A DNA stretch of 64,000 nucleotides from Bacteroidota bacterium (GCA_018829465.1 JAHJTN010000005.1:62001-126000), one strand, 5' to 3'. Shown: positions 17,521 to 26,645, counted from the first letter of the stretch. A program made the numbers and translations. The notes: generated by a model from the sequence alone, not told the origin.

Positions 17521-18102
17521 TTATGTTGGAGGTACATCCATTATCGAAACCAGCGATTGTAAAAAAGCGATTTCTTCTCGTGATGCTTTTATCGATGAAA
17601 AACGAAAATTGTTTCTTGGAAATCCTGAACCATTCCTTTCTGGCACAAAAATAATTTCAGAAGGATACAGTTCACTTTCAAATTTAGAATGGAGTTCTTT
17701 TTGTGATGCAAAATCCACCTCATGCAATACAATTACGATTTGAATAGCCGCATCTTCTGAAAACATTCGGATCTTTTGTTCCAACGAAAGCTCTTTTTCA
17801 TCAAAAAAAGTAACCAATACCTGTCTGCCATTTTCTGTGGCCTCACGCTCCACCTGAACCAACAAACCCATGTGTCGTTCATTTGGGAATTTAGGCATAA
17901 CAACACCTAGGGTGTTCCAATTTCCTCTTTTTAAATTGAGCGCCAAGCGGCTGGGTTTATAATTGTGAAGTTTGGCTAGTTTTTGAACTTTGCGTTTTGT
18001 TTTATCACTAATCTCAGAACTGTTTGAGAGTGCCTTGGATACCGTAGAAATAGACACATCCGAGAGCGCAGCCAATTTTTTTATATTAAAATCTCTTCCC
18101 AT
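17521..18102 (-). CDS. Short LacI-type regulator, effector domain truncated
   Basis: A 193-residue protein whose first 60 residues are a complete LacI/GalR DNA-binding domain: helix-turn-helix IKKLAALSDVSISTVSKAL and hinge helix NYKPSRLALNLKRG. What follows (NTLGVVMPKFPNERHMG...) is only the first part of the periplasmic-binding-protein-like effector domain; regular members have about 330-345 residues. I looked for the missing part downstream in other frames and found none before the repeat array. It may be a remnant or a repressor that no longer answers a ligand. The ATG at 18102 (MGRDFN) is preferred; an ATG directly after the creatininase stop would add seven residues. Confidence 0.7.
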   Translation of the reverse strand: MGRDFNIKKLAALSDVSISTVSKALSNSSEISDKTKRKVQKLAKLHNYKPSRLALNLKRGNWNTLGVVMPKFPNERHMGLLVQVEREATENGRQVLVTFFDEKELSLEQKIRMFSEDAAIQIVIVLHEVDFASQKELHSKFESELYPSEIIFVPERNGSGFPRNNFRFSSIKASREEIAFLQSLVSIMDVPPT

Positions 18103-18123
18103 AACAAGGTTATAAAATACCAT

Positions 18124-18981
18124 TTAATGTTTGCTGTCTTCAAAAAATGAATTTTGAAGCGGAAGCGACTTGCTGTCAGATTTGACCGTTTTGATGGCTT
18201 TGACCAGGGTTTCTATCTGGTGTTCTGTGATGAGTTTGCCAAAAGCAGCCGTGGCGGTCTCTGCCTGACCTGCATAGTGATTGGGGAAGCTGGCATACCA
18301 CCAAATACCGGTGTATAAATTTGGTAGGTTTAATCGGTTTTGATTTTTTCCGGATTCTTGTGTGGCTCTGTCGAGCTTTACCAGTTCAGGCCGAAGGTAC
18401 AAAAGACTGGAGGTTTCTCTCTCGCCGCCGTGCATGTCATAGGAAGCGTCCGATTTTCTGGATGCAGCCATTTCTTTGGCAAAAGCATCATCGGTTTGTG
18501 GGTCGTAAAAATACACCACATAACCCCTGTTTTTCTCTAGTTGAGATTGTGCAAAATAGCGCAATAGGTTCGGGTTACCGCCGTGACCGTTCACGATGAT
18601 GATTTTTTCGAAGCCGTTTCGATGCATTTCGTCGCAGGTAGCTTGCAACATTTCCCAAACGAGCTTGGGTGGTAAGGAAAAAGTACCCGGTTGGTGTTTG
18701 GCTTCATAAATCTGACCGTAAAAATAATCGGGAAACACCACGGCATATTCTTGGCGCGCAGCGCGAAGCGACCATTCTCTGGCGTGAATTAGGTCTGAAC
18801 CCAAAGGGGCGTGCATGCCGTGTTTTTCGAGTATGCCAATAGGCAAAATGATGGTTCTGTTCGATTTTTCCAATGCTTCTGCCCAATCGCTCGCCGTGAG
18901 TTCGTCCCAACGAACCGGTAATTCCTGTGCAAAAATGGGGCTAATTAGCAACAGAATTAAGATAGATAAAAAGGCTTTCAT
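18124..18981 (-). CDS. Exported creatininase-family amidohydrolase
   Basis: A 285-residue protein of the creatinine amidohydrolase family with a Sec signal peptide (cleavage likely after residue 18, IFAQ). Metal-binding motifs of the family are visible: EKHGMHAPLGSD near residue 52, VNGHGGNPN near 128 and MHGGERETS near 184. Family members hydrolyse cyclic or linear amides (creatinine, formamidopyrimidines, mycofactocin precursor); the substrate here is unknown. A periplasmic copy beside SusC/SusD suggests a role on an imported, perhaps amidated, substrate. An intrinsic terminator separates it from susD, and the LacI-like gene begins right after its stop. Confidence 0.85.
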   Translation of the reverse strand: MKAFLSILILLLISPIFAQELPVRWDELTASDWAEALEKSNRTIILPIGILEKHGMHAPLGSDLIHAREWSLRAARQEYAVVFPDYFYGQIYEAKHQPGTFSLPPKLVWEMLQATCDEMHRNGFEKIIIVNGHGGNPNLLRYFAQSQLEKNRGYVVYFYDPQTDDAFAKEMAASRKSDASYDMHGGERETSSLLYLRPELVKLDRATQESGKNQNRLNLPNLYTGIWWYASFPNHYAGQAETATAAFGKLITEHQIETLVKAIKTVKSDSKSLPLQNSFFEDSKH

Positions 18982-18994
18982 GATGTTTGTTTTG

Positions 18995-19031
18995 ATAAAA
19001 AAAGGGGCAGTAGGGAAAATACTGCCCCCTT
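18995..19031 (-). terminator. Intrinsic terminator after susD
   Basis: On the minus strand GGGGCAGTA / TACTGCCCC (9 bp, extended by A-T pairs) is followed by seven T. It lies between the SusD stop and the creatininase start, so the downstream genes depend on read-through or another promoter. Confidence 0.85.
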
Positions 19032-19055
19032 TCGGGTCTAAGGTTGGTGGTTAAA

Positions 19056-20762
19056 TTAGAATCCGGGGTTTTGCTGAAGTGCTCCCTGCGCAACATTGAT
19101 TTCTGAATTTGGTATAGGGAATCGTTCGGCAAATGGTTGGAACGTGGCTCCGGCCAATTCTGGTTGGCGGGTTGCTTCTACAGCTACATAGTCGTTGAGT
19201 ACCTGAGAAGCTCTTCCTTGCCTTACCAATTCAAAAAAGCGGTGGCCTTCGAGCGCCATTTCCAGTCTTTGCTCAAAGTAAACCGCTCTTTCGGCAAATG
19301 TTTGATTTGGGAATGAGGTATATTCACCAATCACATAATTGGCCGCAGGATCGCCATCACTATCTCTGACATAGCCGGCAGGATTTGCCGCTCTGGCTCT
19401 CACTCTGTTTACCAATTGTAAAGCCGTATTCAAATCGTTCTCATCGGCGGCTATTTCAGCTCTCCAAAGCAATACCTCGGCAAAGCGAATTATATTGGTT
19501 TGTATGGGGTTCACACTAGATGTCCAAGTATTGGTTGCTGCAAATCCGGCTTCTTGTTGCGCTTTGAAATGCACGAATTTTTTTCCAACAAAAGTGCCAG
19601 TAGAGGGATCGCGTATCCACGGACTACCCGGAAAGTCGCCCCAATCGTGGAAAGGTATGCCTCTTCGACCTACCGTCCAATCGAGACGTGGATCTAGGTT
19701 GCCTTGGAAAGGCGTAAACGGATCGTTAGGACCCAAGCCCTTATCTGAAGTAACTATGGGTGCATTATTAAACGTGTCGAACATGGGCAAGCCGTTTGCA
19801 TCGGTTTTAAATGCATTCACAAGGTTTTGAGATGGCAAAAAGAAACCGCAACAGCCACCTCCTACAGGGCTGGTATTTGGGAAATTGAGTACATCGCCCC
19901 AGTTACCGTTAAAACTCTCGTTGCTGGCATCATTTACACTGTATTGCACGGCAAAAACCGTTTCAATATTGTCATTTGTCTCGAGGTTGAAATTGTCGTG
20001 AAAATTGGGTGCCAAGTCAAAAGGACCATTGTCTATCACGTCATTTAACAAGGGTTTAGCGGCTGAAAATTCATTCTGAAACATATGTGCTTTGGCCAAA
20101 TAGGCTTTGGCAGCCCATGAGGTAGCACCACCAAATCTGAGGGGATTGGGTGGCAAGTTAGCAGCCGCAAACTGGAATTCGCTTTCAATAAAGCCCCATG
20201 AATCATTGCCTACATTACTAGGCACCTCTTCAATAGGCGTGTTTTCATCTACGATGGGTATATTGTCCCAAATCTTTTTCGCTTCAAAATGGTAGTGACC
20301 TCTCAAAAAGCGAAGTTCAGCCAAAACAACGTTGAGTTCTTCTTGTGTTATTTGCCCTTGGTCAAAGCTTCGGTTAGCTGTGTTGATGGCAAAGTTGCAT
20401 CGGGCTACACCTTCAAAGACCGCGCGCCATTTGAGGCGAACACTTTCTCCTTGAGAAAAAGCAGTCCAACGTTGTATGGCAGCAATTTCTTGCTGGTCAC
20501 CCGGATCACTGCCCTTGTAGGCGGCATCTGAGGCCACTTCACCATAAATCCAGTTAGACGCTGCGGAAAACCACGGGTTTCCGTTGTCCACGTTGCCGTC
20601 AAGTATACCATAGGCCGATACCACAAGCGACTCTACAAACGAACGTGTAGGTGTCACTGCATCTCCATCTATGGCTCCTTCCAGAGGAATTTCTACATCT
20701 TGGGTACATCCTATCGTGAGGACAATACTCAAACAAGTTACATATTTAATCAAATTTTTCAT
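19056..20762 (-). CDS. SusD/RagB-type outer-membrane nutrient-binding lipoprotein
   Basis: A 568-residue surface lipoprotein that forms the lid over its SusC partner and binds glycan or peptide. Lipobox LTIGC with Cys19. SusD fold markers: N-terminal helix pairs (LRFLRGHYHFEAKKIWDNIPIV), ATSWAAKAYLAKAHMF, and the C-terminal FAEVLLWRAEIAADEND...LNTALQLVNRVRARA and EQRLEMALEGHRFFELVRQG motifs. It starts 11 bases after the SusC stop, the usual arrangement. The ligand is not readable from sequence; the neighbouring GH26 enzyme suggests a mannan-type glycan. Confidence 0.95.
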   Translation of the reverse strand: MKNLIKYVTCLSIVLTIGCTQDVEIPLEGAIDGDAVTPTRSFVESLVVSAYGILDGNVDNGNPWFSAASNWIYGEVASDAAYKGSDPGDQQEIAAIQRWTAFSQGESVRLKWRAVFEGVARCNFAINTANRSFDQGQITQEELNVVLAELRFLRGHYHFEAKKIWDNIPIVDENTPIEEVPSNVGNDSWGFIESEFQFAAANLPPNPLRFGGATSWAAKAYLAKAHMFQNEFSAAKPLLNDVIDNGPFDLAPNFHDNFNLETNDNIETVFAVQYSVNDASNESFNGNWGDVLNFPNTSPVGGGCCGFFLPSQNLVNAFKTDANGLPMFDTFNNAPIVTSDKGLGPNDPFTPFQGNLDPRLDWTVGRRGIPFHDWGDFPGSPWIRDPSTGTFVGKKFVHFKAQQEAGFAATNTWTSSVNPIQTNIIRFAEVLLWRAEIAADENDLNTALQLVNRVRARAANPAGYVRDSDGDPAANYVIGEYTSFPNQTFAERAVYFEQRLEMALEGHRFFELVRQGRASQVLNDYVAVEATRQPELAGATFQPFAERFPIPNSEINVAQGALQQNPGF

Positions 20763-20773
20763 AGAAATAGTTT

Positions 20774-23700
20774 TTAAAATGAAATATCAATACCCAATAT
20801 AGCCGATCTGGTAATGGGATATGCTCCGGCATCTACACCTAGTGTTAAGTTTGCATTGTTGGCACCTGAAAAATCTACCAAGCTAACCTCAGGATCTAAT
20901 CCGGAATAGCCTGTGATGGTTATCAGGTTGATGCCTTGTGCATAAATCCTTACTTTTTGTAAACCGATGTTGAGTCCGTTGGTCCACTTTTCGGGTAGGG
21001 TATAGCCCAGTTGTATGTTTTTCATACGGGCATAGGATCCGTCTTCTATAAAGTAGGAAGATTGAAAAGATTCGTTGTTGATGATACCCGGATCATTGGT
21101 AACTGCGGGCAAGCCGTTTTCGGTAACAAATTTCACACTCTTTCCACCGGGGAAGGTGTTGAAGTCTGTAAAAAACCTGAGGAAGTTATAGATATCATTT
21201 CCTACAGAACCTTGCCAAAGCATGGCAAAATCAAAATTTTTCCAACTGCCGTTAAAATTTAAACCAAAAGTGAAATTGGGATGCGGATTGCCAATGAAGG
21301 TTTGGTCGTTATTATCAGACACGCCGTCGTTATTGACATCTGCAAATTGCATACGGCCATCTGCGCCAATACCTGTGAACTTTTTCCCGAAGAAGGAAGC
21401 CAAAGGCTGTCCTGCTTGTGTTCTGTTTGGACGTTGGGTTCTGAACTGTGCACCTTCAATATTGTCACTTAAATTGGTTGGATCAAGGAAATCGACCGTG
21501 TTGTCATAATGGGATAAATTACCATTGATGCTATATTTAAAACCGCCGGTAGTTTGATTGGAATAACCTAAGGATATATCAAAACCTCGGTTGGTCATTT
21601 GACCCAAGTTTTTGGTAATCACGTTGTTTTGACCGGCTGTAGTGGTAGGAATTACATCTTGAAGGAGTACGTCTTCGGTTTCTGAATCGTAGTATTCAAA
21701 ATCGAGGGTGAAATTATCTAGAAACCTGGCACTAAAACCTACATTGTAAGTAGTAGTGGTTTCCCATTTCAAGCCTTGGTTTCCTCTTGCCAACAAGCCG
21801 TTTCCTACAGTAATGCCCGTAGGACCTGAAGGAAGAGAGTTGAAGTTAAGTCCGGGACCAACTAAATTGGCAATGGCCGTGCCGGGTATGTTGCCGTCGT
21901 TTCCAATTTCTCCCCATCCGGCCTTGATCATCAAATCGTTAATAATCTTACTGTCTTTCAGAAAGTTTTCGCCTGAAGCTCTCCATCCTAAACTTACTGC
22001 AGGGAAATAGTCTGAACGGTTATCACCCGAAAATTTAGATGATGAATCATACCTCAATGTAAATGAAGCTAGGTATTTATCGTCATACTTATAATCGGCC
22101 TTACCAAAAACTGACCAATAAGAGGTTTTTAATTTGGTTCCCGAATTGTTGATGTTGGTTTGGCCTAAATTCAGCACTCTAGAATTAATATCATTACTCA
22201 AAAATCGACTTCTGTTGGCAGTCGTCACTTGAAAGTTTCTTTTGTTAAACTCAGTTCCGAAGAGTCCTTCAAAACGGTGTTTTCCAATTTCAATGAAATA
22301 ATTCGCCGTATTATACCAAGTGAATACCCTTTCAAAAGTGTTGGTTTCAACCAAAGTAGCGTCAACAATATCCACCTCACCTTCAAAAGATGGCTCGGTA
22401 AAGGCAGAGGCGTTAAAAGAAACCAAATCTACACCCAAATTGGTTCTGATTTTGAGGTTTTTGATAGGCTCTACTTCTGCATAGGCATTTCCAAAAGCTC
22501 TAAAAGTTAGGTCGTGGTTGTCTTTGTCTCTGAAACGGGTGGCTATGGGGTTGTCTCCATTTCCCAAGCCTCCAATACCGGATCCTGCAAAGTTACCCCC
22601 TACATCTCGAACAGGAATGAGTGGATTTATCCTTACTAAAGCAGCAACTGATTGCTCCACATCTTGATTGGCCAAACCAATTCGGTCAGAATAAGATATA
22701 GTGATGTTTTCACCAATCCTAAATTTATCTGTTACGTCAAAATTGGAATTGGCCCTGATGGTGTAACGCTCAAAATCTGTAAACGCGGCTACGCCGTTTT
22801 GTTCCAACGCGCTCAAGGACATAAAAAAGTCTGAGTTCTCACTACCACCTGAAACAGAAAAATTGTATTGGCGGCTGGTGGTGTTGTTAAAAAACTCATC
22901 AAACCAGTCAGTTCCGTTAGGATTGGCACGTGTTATAGGGTTGCTAATTAAGTCGTAAGTACTTTCATCCACTCCGGAAGAAACACCCTGTGGAAAAATA
23001 TACACAGGTATAACTGGTTGAGATCCGTTTCCAAATTGAGGATGGTTTGGTGTATTTCCGGTGTCGTTAACCGAAGCCCTCCAAATGGCATCAGCCAATT
23101 GTTGTGGAGTTGCTAAATCGGGAAATCGGTTACTAGGCACATAATCTAAGCTCACCCGGGCATTACCGCTAAAGCTGACTTTCTGATTTCGCTTTCCGGA
23201 TTTGGTGGTGATTAAAACCACACCATTCGCAGCACGGTTTCCGTATATGGAAGCGGAAGAAGCGTCTTTCAAAATCTGTATGGAAGCAATATCATTAGGA
23301 TTGATATCGTTTAAGCCCAAATCGGTAGGGGTGCCGTCGATGATAAAGAGCGGGTCGTTACCGTTAATGGTACCAAAACCGCGAATACGGATAGCAGCAC
23401 TACCACCCGGGCCACCTTCTACGCCAACGGTTACACCGGAGGCTTGCCCTTGCAGGGCTTGCTCAAGCGTTTGAGGCGAAGTAGCCAATAAATCTTCCGA
23501 TTTTATAACAGATACTGAGCCCGTAATGTCGCGGGTAGATTGTGTGGTATAACCCGTTACCACCACTTCGGCCAATGCTTCTGCCGAAGGCAGTAGTGTT
23601 ACATTGATAACCGTTTGATTGCCAACAGTAATGGTTTGGGTGGACAATCCTACAAAAGAGAAAGACAGTTGCTCAGTTGGGGATACTTCAATGGTGTATT

Positions 23701-23875
23701 TTCCATCAAAATCGGTAGAGGTGCCTCGCGTAGTACCAACTACCAATACAGTTGCACCCGGCACCGGCGCTCCGGAATCATCGGTTACGGTTCCGGAAAC
23801 TAATTTAGTTTGCGAAAAAACCATATTGAAAACCGAGAGCGTAAGTGCAAAAAATAAAAGTTTGAGTTTACACAT
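20774..23875 (-). CDS. SusC/RagA-type TonB-dependent outer-membrane transporter
   Basis: A 1033-residue TonB-dependent porin that imports oligosaccharides or peptides with SusD. Signal peptide (cleavage after VFSQ, about residue 22), carboxypeptidase-D regulatory-like domain at about 24-105 (SGTVTDDSGAPVPGATVLVVGT), plug domain from about 112 with ALAEVVVTGY and GTINGNDPLFIIDGTP and SIQILKDASSASIYGNRAANGVVLITTKSG, then a 22-strand barrel ending in aromatic GIDISF. No sigma-regulator STN domain is present at the N-terminus. Length and motif order are normal. It is the first gene of the susC-susD pair, with about 550 bases of control region upstream. Confidence 0.96.
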   Translation of the reverse strand: MCKLKLLFFALTLSVFNMVFSQTKLVSGTVTDDSGAPVPGATVLVVGTTRGTSTDFDGKYTIEVSPTEQLSFSFVGLSTQTITVGNQTVINVTLLPSAEALAEVVVTGYTTQSTRDITGSVSVIKSEDLLATSPQTLEQALQGQASGVTVGVEGGPGGSAAIRIRGFGTINGNDPLFIIDGTPTDLGLNDINPNDIASIQILKDASSASIYGNRAANGVVLITTKSGKRNQKVSFSGNARVSLDYVPSNRFPDLATPQQLADAIWRASVNDTGNTPNHPQFGNGSQPVIPVYIFPQGVSSGVDESTYDLISNPITRANPNGTDWFDEFFNNTTSRQYNFSVSGGSENSDFFMSLSALEQNGVAAFTDFERYTIRANSNFDVTDKFRIGENITISYSDRIGLANQDVEQSVAALVRINPLIPVRDVGGNFAGSGIGGLGNGDNPIATRFRDKDNHDLTFRAFGNAYAEVEPIKNLKIRTNLGVDLVSFNASAFTEPSFEGEVDIVDATLVETNTFERVFTWYNTANYFIEIGKHRFEGLFGTEFNKRNFQVTTANRSRFLSNDINSRVLNLGQTNINNSGTKLKTSYWSVFGKADYKYDDKYLASFTLRYDSSSKFSGDNRSDYFPAVSLGWRASGENFLKDSKIINDLMIKAGWGEIGNDGNIPGTAIANLVGPGLNFNSLPSGPTGITVGNGLLARGNQGLKWETTTTYNVGFSARFLDNFTLDFEYYDSETEDVLLQDVIPTTTAGQNNVITKNLGQMTNRGFDISLGYSNQTTGGFKYSINGNLSHYDNTVDFLDPTNLSDNIEGAQFRTQRPNRTQAGQPLASFFGKKFTGIGADGRMQFADVNNDGVSDNNDQTFIGNPHPNFTFGLNFNGSWKNFDFAMLWQGSVGNDIYNFLRFFTDFNTFPGGKSVKFVTENGLPAVTNDPGIINNESFQSSYFIEDGSYARMKNIQLGYTLPEKWTNGLNIGLQKVRIYAQGINLITITGYSGLDPEVSLVDFSGANNANLTLGVDAGAYPITRSAILGIDISF

Positions 23876-24039
23876 AATTAAGGTTTTAAGTTTCTTAAAA
23901 TTTGATTTTGTTGTTTAATGATTCGATTTGATAGTTCATGCATAAGCTAAGTGGTTTTAAGGATTAATTTGAATTAGGTGTTAATTATCATTTTTTTTGA
24001 AAAATTTTACTAATAAATTTCAGGTTAAACTTATTTATT

Positions 24040-24054
24040 TTAATCAGATTAAAC
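24040..24054. promoter_or_regulatory. Inverted TTAATC site upstream of susC
   Basis: TTTAATC-A-GATTAAA is a perfect inverted repeat about 170 bases before the SusC start. Its half-site TTAATC is the unit repeated five times in the GH26/AraC intergenic region, so the same regulator may bind both. Confidence 0.5.
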
Positions 24055-24152
24055 GATTCATTTTCTACACAAAACAGCAATTAATCGACAGACAACACAA
24101 AACGACTGTTAAAAGGTTAATAAAAATTTAATTTTTGTCAGCACCATATTTC

Positions 24153-24168
24153 AAACGTTTTCGAAAAC
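24153..24168. promoter_or_regulatory. LacI-family-like operator upstream of susC
   Basis: Two overlapping palindromes with central CG: AAACGTTT (24153-24160) and GTTTTCGAAAAC (24157-24168, 12 bp perfect). Palindromes centred on CG are typical of LacI/GalR operators, and a LacI-type DNA-binding domain is encoded in the same locus. Confidence 0.5.
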
Positions 24169-24423
24169 AATTCATCTTGTTCAATTTTCAAAATCCGGAG
24201 TTTTTAGACCGATAAAACTCACCATAATTGTTTTGGTCAATCCTGGGCCACATTTTCTCTTTGTGCCAATCTCAAACCATCAGGCCACATTATTACATAA
24301 ACATACTTTTAACTTCTCTCTGTTGCTTTCTAACTGTAAAATCATTAAAATTTTCTCAATTAATAAAGATTTCACAACCTCTTACATACAGTATATCCGC
24401 TTATCATGTTGACCAAAATTGTA

Positions 24424-25611
24424 TCATTGCTTTTGAGACCCGCTTATCGGTTGTTCTAAAATGGCCTTCATGTCTCCGAGAAATAGAGTGTCTTTATAAT
24501 CTCTAAAAATTTGAAAATCTGCCGCACTAGATTCTCCCGGATAGGGCGCGAAATAGTGTTTTGCATGGGCATTTCTCCACAACAGCAGCCAAGCAATTCC
24601 CGAATCTTTCACGCCCGGATACAAATATTTTGTCCACCAATCTATTGTTGGAGGCTTGTTGCTACCCGTCTCAGTCAGCGCAAATACCTTTTTTTTCTGC
24701 GTGGCAATTTGTCTCAAAACGGTCAAATTTTGTTTTAGGTTTTTGAGGTAATTTTCGTTGCCTCCGTGGTTGTATATATCCACGCCCAATACATCTACAA
24801 ACCGATCGCCGGGATAGTATTTGTAAAAATCGTTCTCGTCGGAAATTGTAATGGGGGCGTAGGCATAGATGAGATGGTGAATGTTGTGTTTGTTCATCAA
24901 CAGATCTAAAGTTTCTATCCAAAGTGCCTTGTAAGCCGATGCCGTAACATGGCTGCCGCCCCACCAAAACCACGAACCGTTCATTTCGTGGAAAGGCCTG
25001 AATACAACCGGTATTTTACTGCCATCAAAAGCCTCTAAATCATTTAAAAAAGTAGCCAAACGGGCCACCCAGCGTTCATATTTGTCCCGATGCGTGCCGC
25101 CTTTCAAAATCTGCGTAACCGCTGCTGTGGTTTGCCACGAACTACCCCCGGAAACAGGATTGTCTAAATGCCAACTGATCGTGATAATACCTCCATTTTC
25201 ATGTGCTCTGACTATCAAATCGCGCATCAGCGTAAAAGAAACCGTGTCTAAATTGTACGGATGACCCAACTCTATGTGTCCCACATCAAAACCGTAAACA
25301 GCAGGATAATCGCCTGCCACATCTTTAATATCACTCCAATAGGCCAACCGCTTGTCTGCGTATTTCCATCCCACGCCGTAAGCAGTAGCATCCTGATGAC
25401 CAATCGCAAAACCGGAAGTGGCAATTTTTTGCAGTTTTGCATAGAGACGTTTGGTGTTTTCAGTAGCCTTTGCATCTACAAGTTTTCCATCCGGCTCATA
25501 GGAGGCATCAGTTATCGGGGGCAAAGATTTACAAGACATCACGATCAAAACATGGGTTATCACCACCAGAATTTTAACAATTAAACTACCGACTTTATTG
25601 ACTTCATGCAT
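24424..25611 (-). CDS. GH26 family beta-mannanase-like lipoprotein
   Basis: A 395-residue glycoside hydrolase of family 26, mostly endo-beta-1,4-mannanases. It has a lipobox ending MSC (Cys27) and so is membrane-anchored, either in the periplasm or at the cell surface. The acid/base is Glu209 in RPFHEMNGSWFWWG and the nucleophile Glu314 in FALTETGSN, both in the classic family context; ITISWHLDNPVSGGS near residue 140 lines the active site. It leads the locus and starts about 150 bases from the divergent AraC gene. Mannan cleavage is inferred from the family; some GH26 members act on other beta-glycans. Confidence 0.92.
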   Translation of the reverse strand: MHEVNKVGSLIVKILVVITHVLIVMSCKSLPPITDASYEPDGKLVDAKATENTKRLYAKLQKIATSGFAIGHQDATAYGVGWKYADKRLAYWSDIKDVAGDYPAVYGFDVGHIELGHPYNLDTVSFTLMRDLIVRAHENGGIITISWHLDNPVSGGSSWQTTAAVTQILKGGTHRDKYERWVARLATFLNDLEAFDGSKIPVVFRPFHEMNGSWFWWGGSHVTASAYKALWIETLDLLMNKHNIHHLIYAYAPITISDENDFYKYYPGDRFVDVLGVDIYNHGGNENYLKNLKQNLTVLRQIATQKKKVFALTETGSNKPPTIDWWTKYLYPGVKDSGIAWLLLWRNAHAKHYFAPYPGESSAADFQIFRDYKDTLFLGDMKAILEQPISGSQKQ

Positions 25612-25621
25612 TATTTTTGTG

Positions 25622-25741
25622 TTAATCGAATTTAATCACTGAATGAAATGCGTTATTAACAATTTTATTGTCACTTTTTGATGATTCGAAATTAGACAGC
25701 TTGTTAAGTTTTTGTTAATCTTATTTAATCATTTCTTAATC
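25622..25741. promoter_or_regulatory. Phased TTAATC repeats between the GH26 and AraC genes
   Basis: TTAATC starts at 25622 and 25632 (10 bp apart) and at 25715, 25725 and 25736 (10 and 11 bp apart). The last copy abuts the -7 box TATATTTG at 25743-25750 of the AraC gene. Direct repeats at one helical turn suit an AraC-type protein that reads tandem half-sites on one face of the DNA. Confidence 0.6.
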
Positions 25742-25742
25742 C

Positions 25743-25750
25743 TATATTTG
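25743..25750 (+). promoter_or_regulatory. -7 box of the AraC gene (TATATTTG)
   Basis: Perfect TAnnTTTG match 29 bases before the ATG at 25779. The -33 position is taken up by the TTAATC repeats, which suggests regulator-assisted transcription or autoregulation. Confidence 0.6.
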
Positions 25751-25778
25751 CATATATTGCAACAAATTGTTAAAAAAA

Positions 25779-26645
25779 ATGAAGCCTTTTAGGGAAATTA
25801 CATCGATTACGCCACAAGACACCTTTTTGATTTATGAAAGAATCAAAGACGATTTTGATTATCCATTGCATTTTCATCCGGAGTTCGAACTCAATTTTAT
25901 TCGCAGAGCCGACGGTGTCAGGCGTGTAATTGGCAACCACATGGAGGAGATTGGCGCGCATGAATTGGTTCTTGTTGGGCCAAACCTTTCACATTGTTGG
26001 GAAATGTATAAATGCAAAAGCGAAAACATCCATGAAATCACCATACAATTTCAGGAAAATCTATTTGAAGAAAGTTTTCTGAACAGAAGAATCGCAAAAC
26101 CTATAAAAGACTTGTTGAACAGGGCAAGATACGGCGTGTTGTTCTCACAGGAAACCGCCAAAAGCATCATGCCCGATTTGCAAAGGCTCACAGGAGAAGA
26201 AAGCCTGGAAACCCATCTTTCATTTTTTACCATCATTTATAAATTGGCCATTTCCAAAAACCAGCGCGTGCTCAACCAGCCCGATAAAAAACTATTCAAT
26301 ACGGAAAAAAACAAAAGGCTAGAACTTCTCTACGAATACCTGACCGCCCATTTCGACTCAAAAATACTTTTGGCAGATGTTGCCGATCACGTAAATATGA
26401 GTGTGGTTTCGCTCAATCGATTTTTGAAAAAACACACCAACCGCACTTTTGTCGATTTTCTAAACGACATTCGCCTAGGTTTTGCCAGCAGGTGGCTCAT
26501 AGAAAGTGACATGAGCATTTCTGAAATAGCTTTCAAATCGGGTTTCAACAATTTGGCACATTTCAACCGTGTGTTTAAAAAAGCCAAAAACGAAACGCCT
26601 TCCGCATATAGAGAAGAATTTTCCGGCATCAAAAAAGTACTCTAA
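25779..26645 (+). CDS. AraC family transcriptional regulator with cupin sensor
   Basis: A 288-residue regulator. The N-terminal half is a cupin-like sugar-sensing domain (DYPLHFHPEFELNFIRRADG, IGAHELVLVGPNLSHCW), the C-terminal 100 residues hold two helix-turn-helix units (LADVADHVNMSVVSLNRFLKKH and MSISEIAFKSGFNNLAHFNRVFKKA) ending in the family's TPSAYREEF. The ATG at 25779 follows a run of A and is preferred to a TTG at 25767. It is divergent from the GH26 gene and probably controls that locus through the TTAATC sites. The NRAMP-like gene starts directly after its stop, so it may also be cotranscribed with the oxoprolinase operon. Confidence 0.92.
   Translation: MKPFREITSITPQDTFLIYERIKDDFDYPLHFHPEFELNFIRRADGVRRVIGNHMEEIGAHELVLVGPNLSHCWEMYKCKSENIHEITIQFQENLFEESFLNRRIAKPIKDLLNRARYGVLFSQETAKSIMPDLQRLTGEESLETHLSFFTIIYKLAISKNQRVLNQPDKKLFNTEKNKRLELLYEYLTAHFDSKILLADVADHVNMSVVSLNRFLKKHTNRTFVDFLNDIRLGFASRWLIESDMSISEIAFKSGFNNLAHFNRVFKKAKNETPSAYREEFSGIKKVL

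Larger units (their letters stand above)
23876..24423 (-). other. Control region between the GH26 gene and susC
   Basis: About 550 AT-rich bases with no gene. It contains an inverted repeat TTTAATC-A-GATTAAA at 24040-24054 that shares its half-site with the phased repeats upstream of the AraC gene, and overlapping LacI-like palindromes at 24153-24168. I found no perfect -7 box for susC. Small open frames here show no coding features. Confidence 0.6.
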
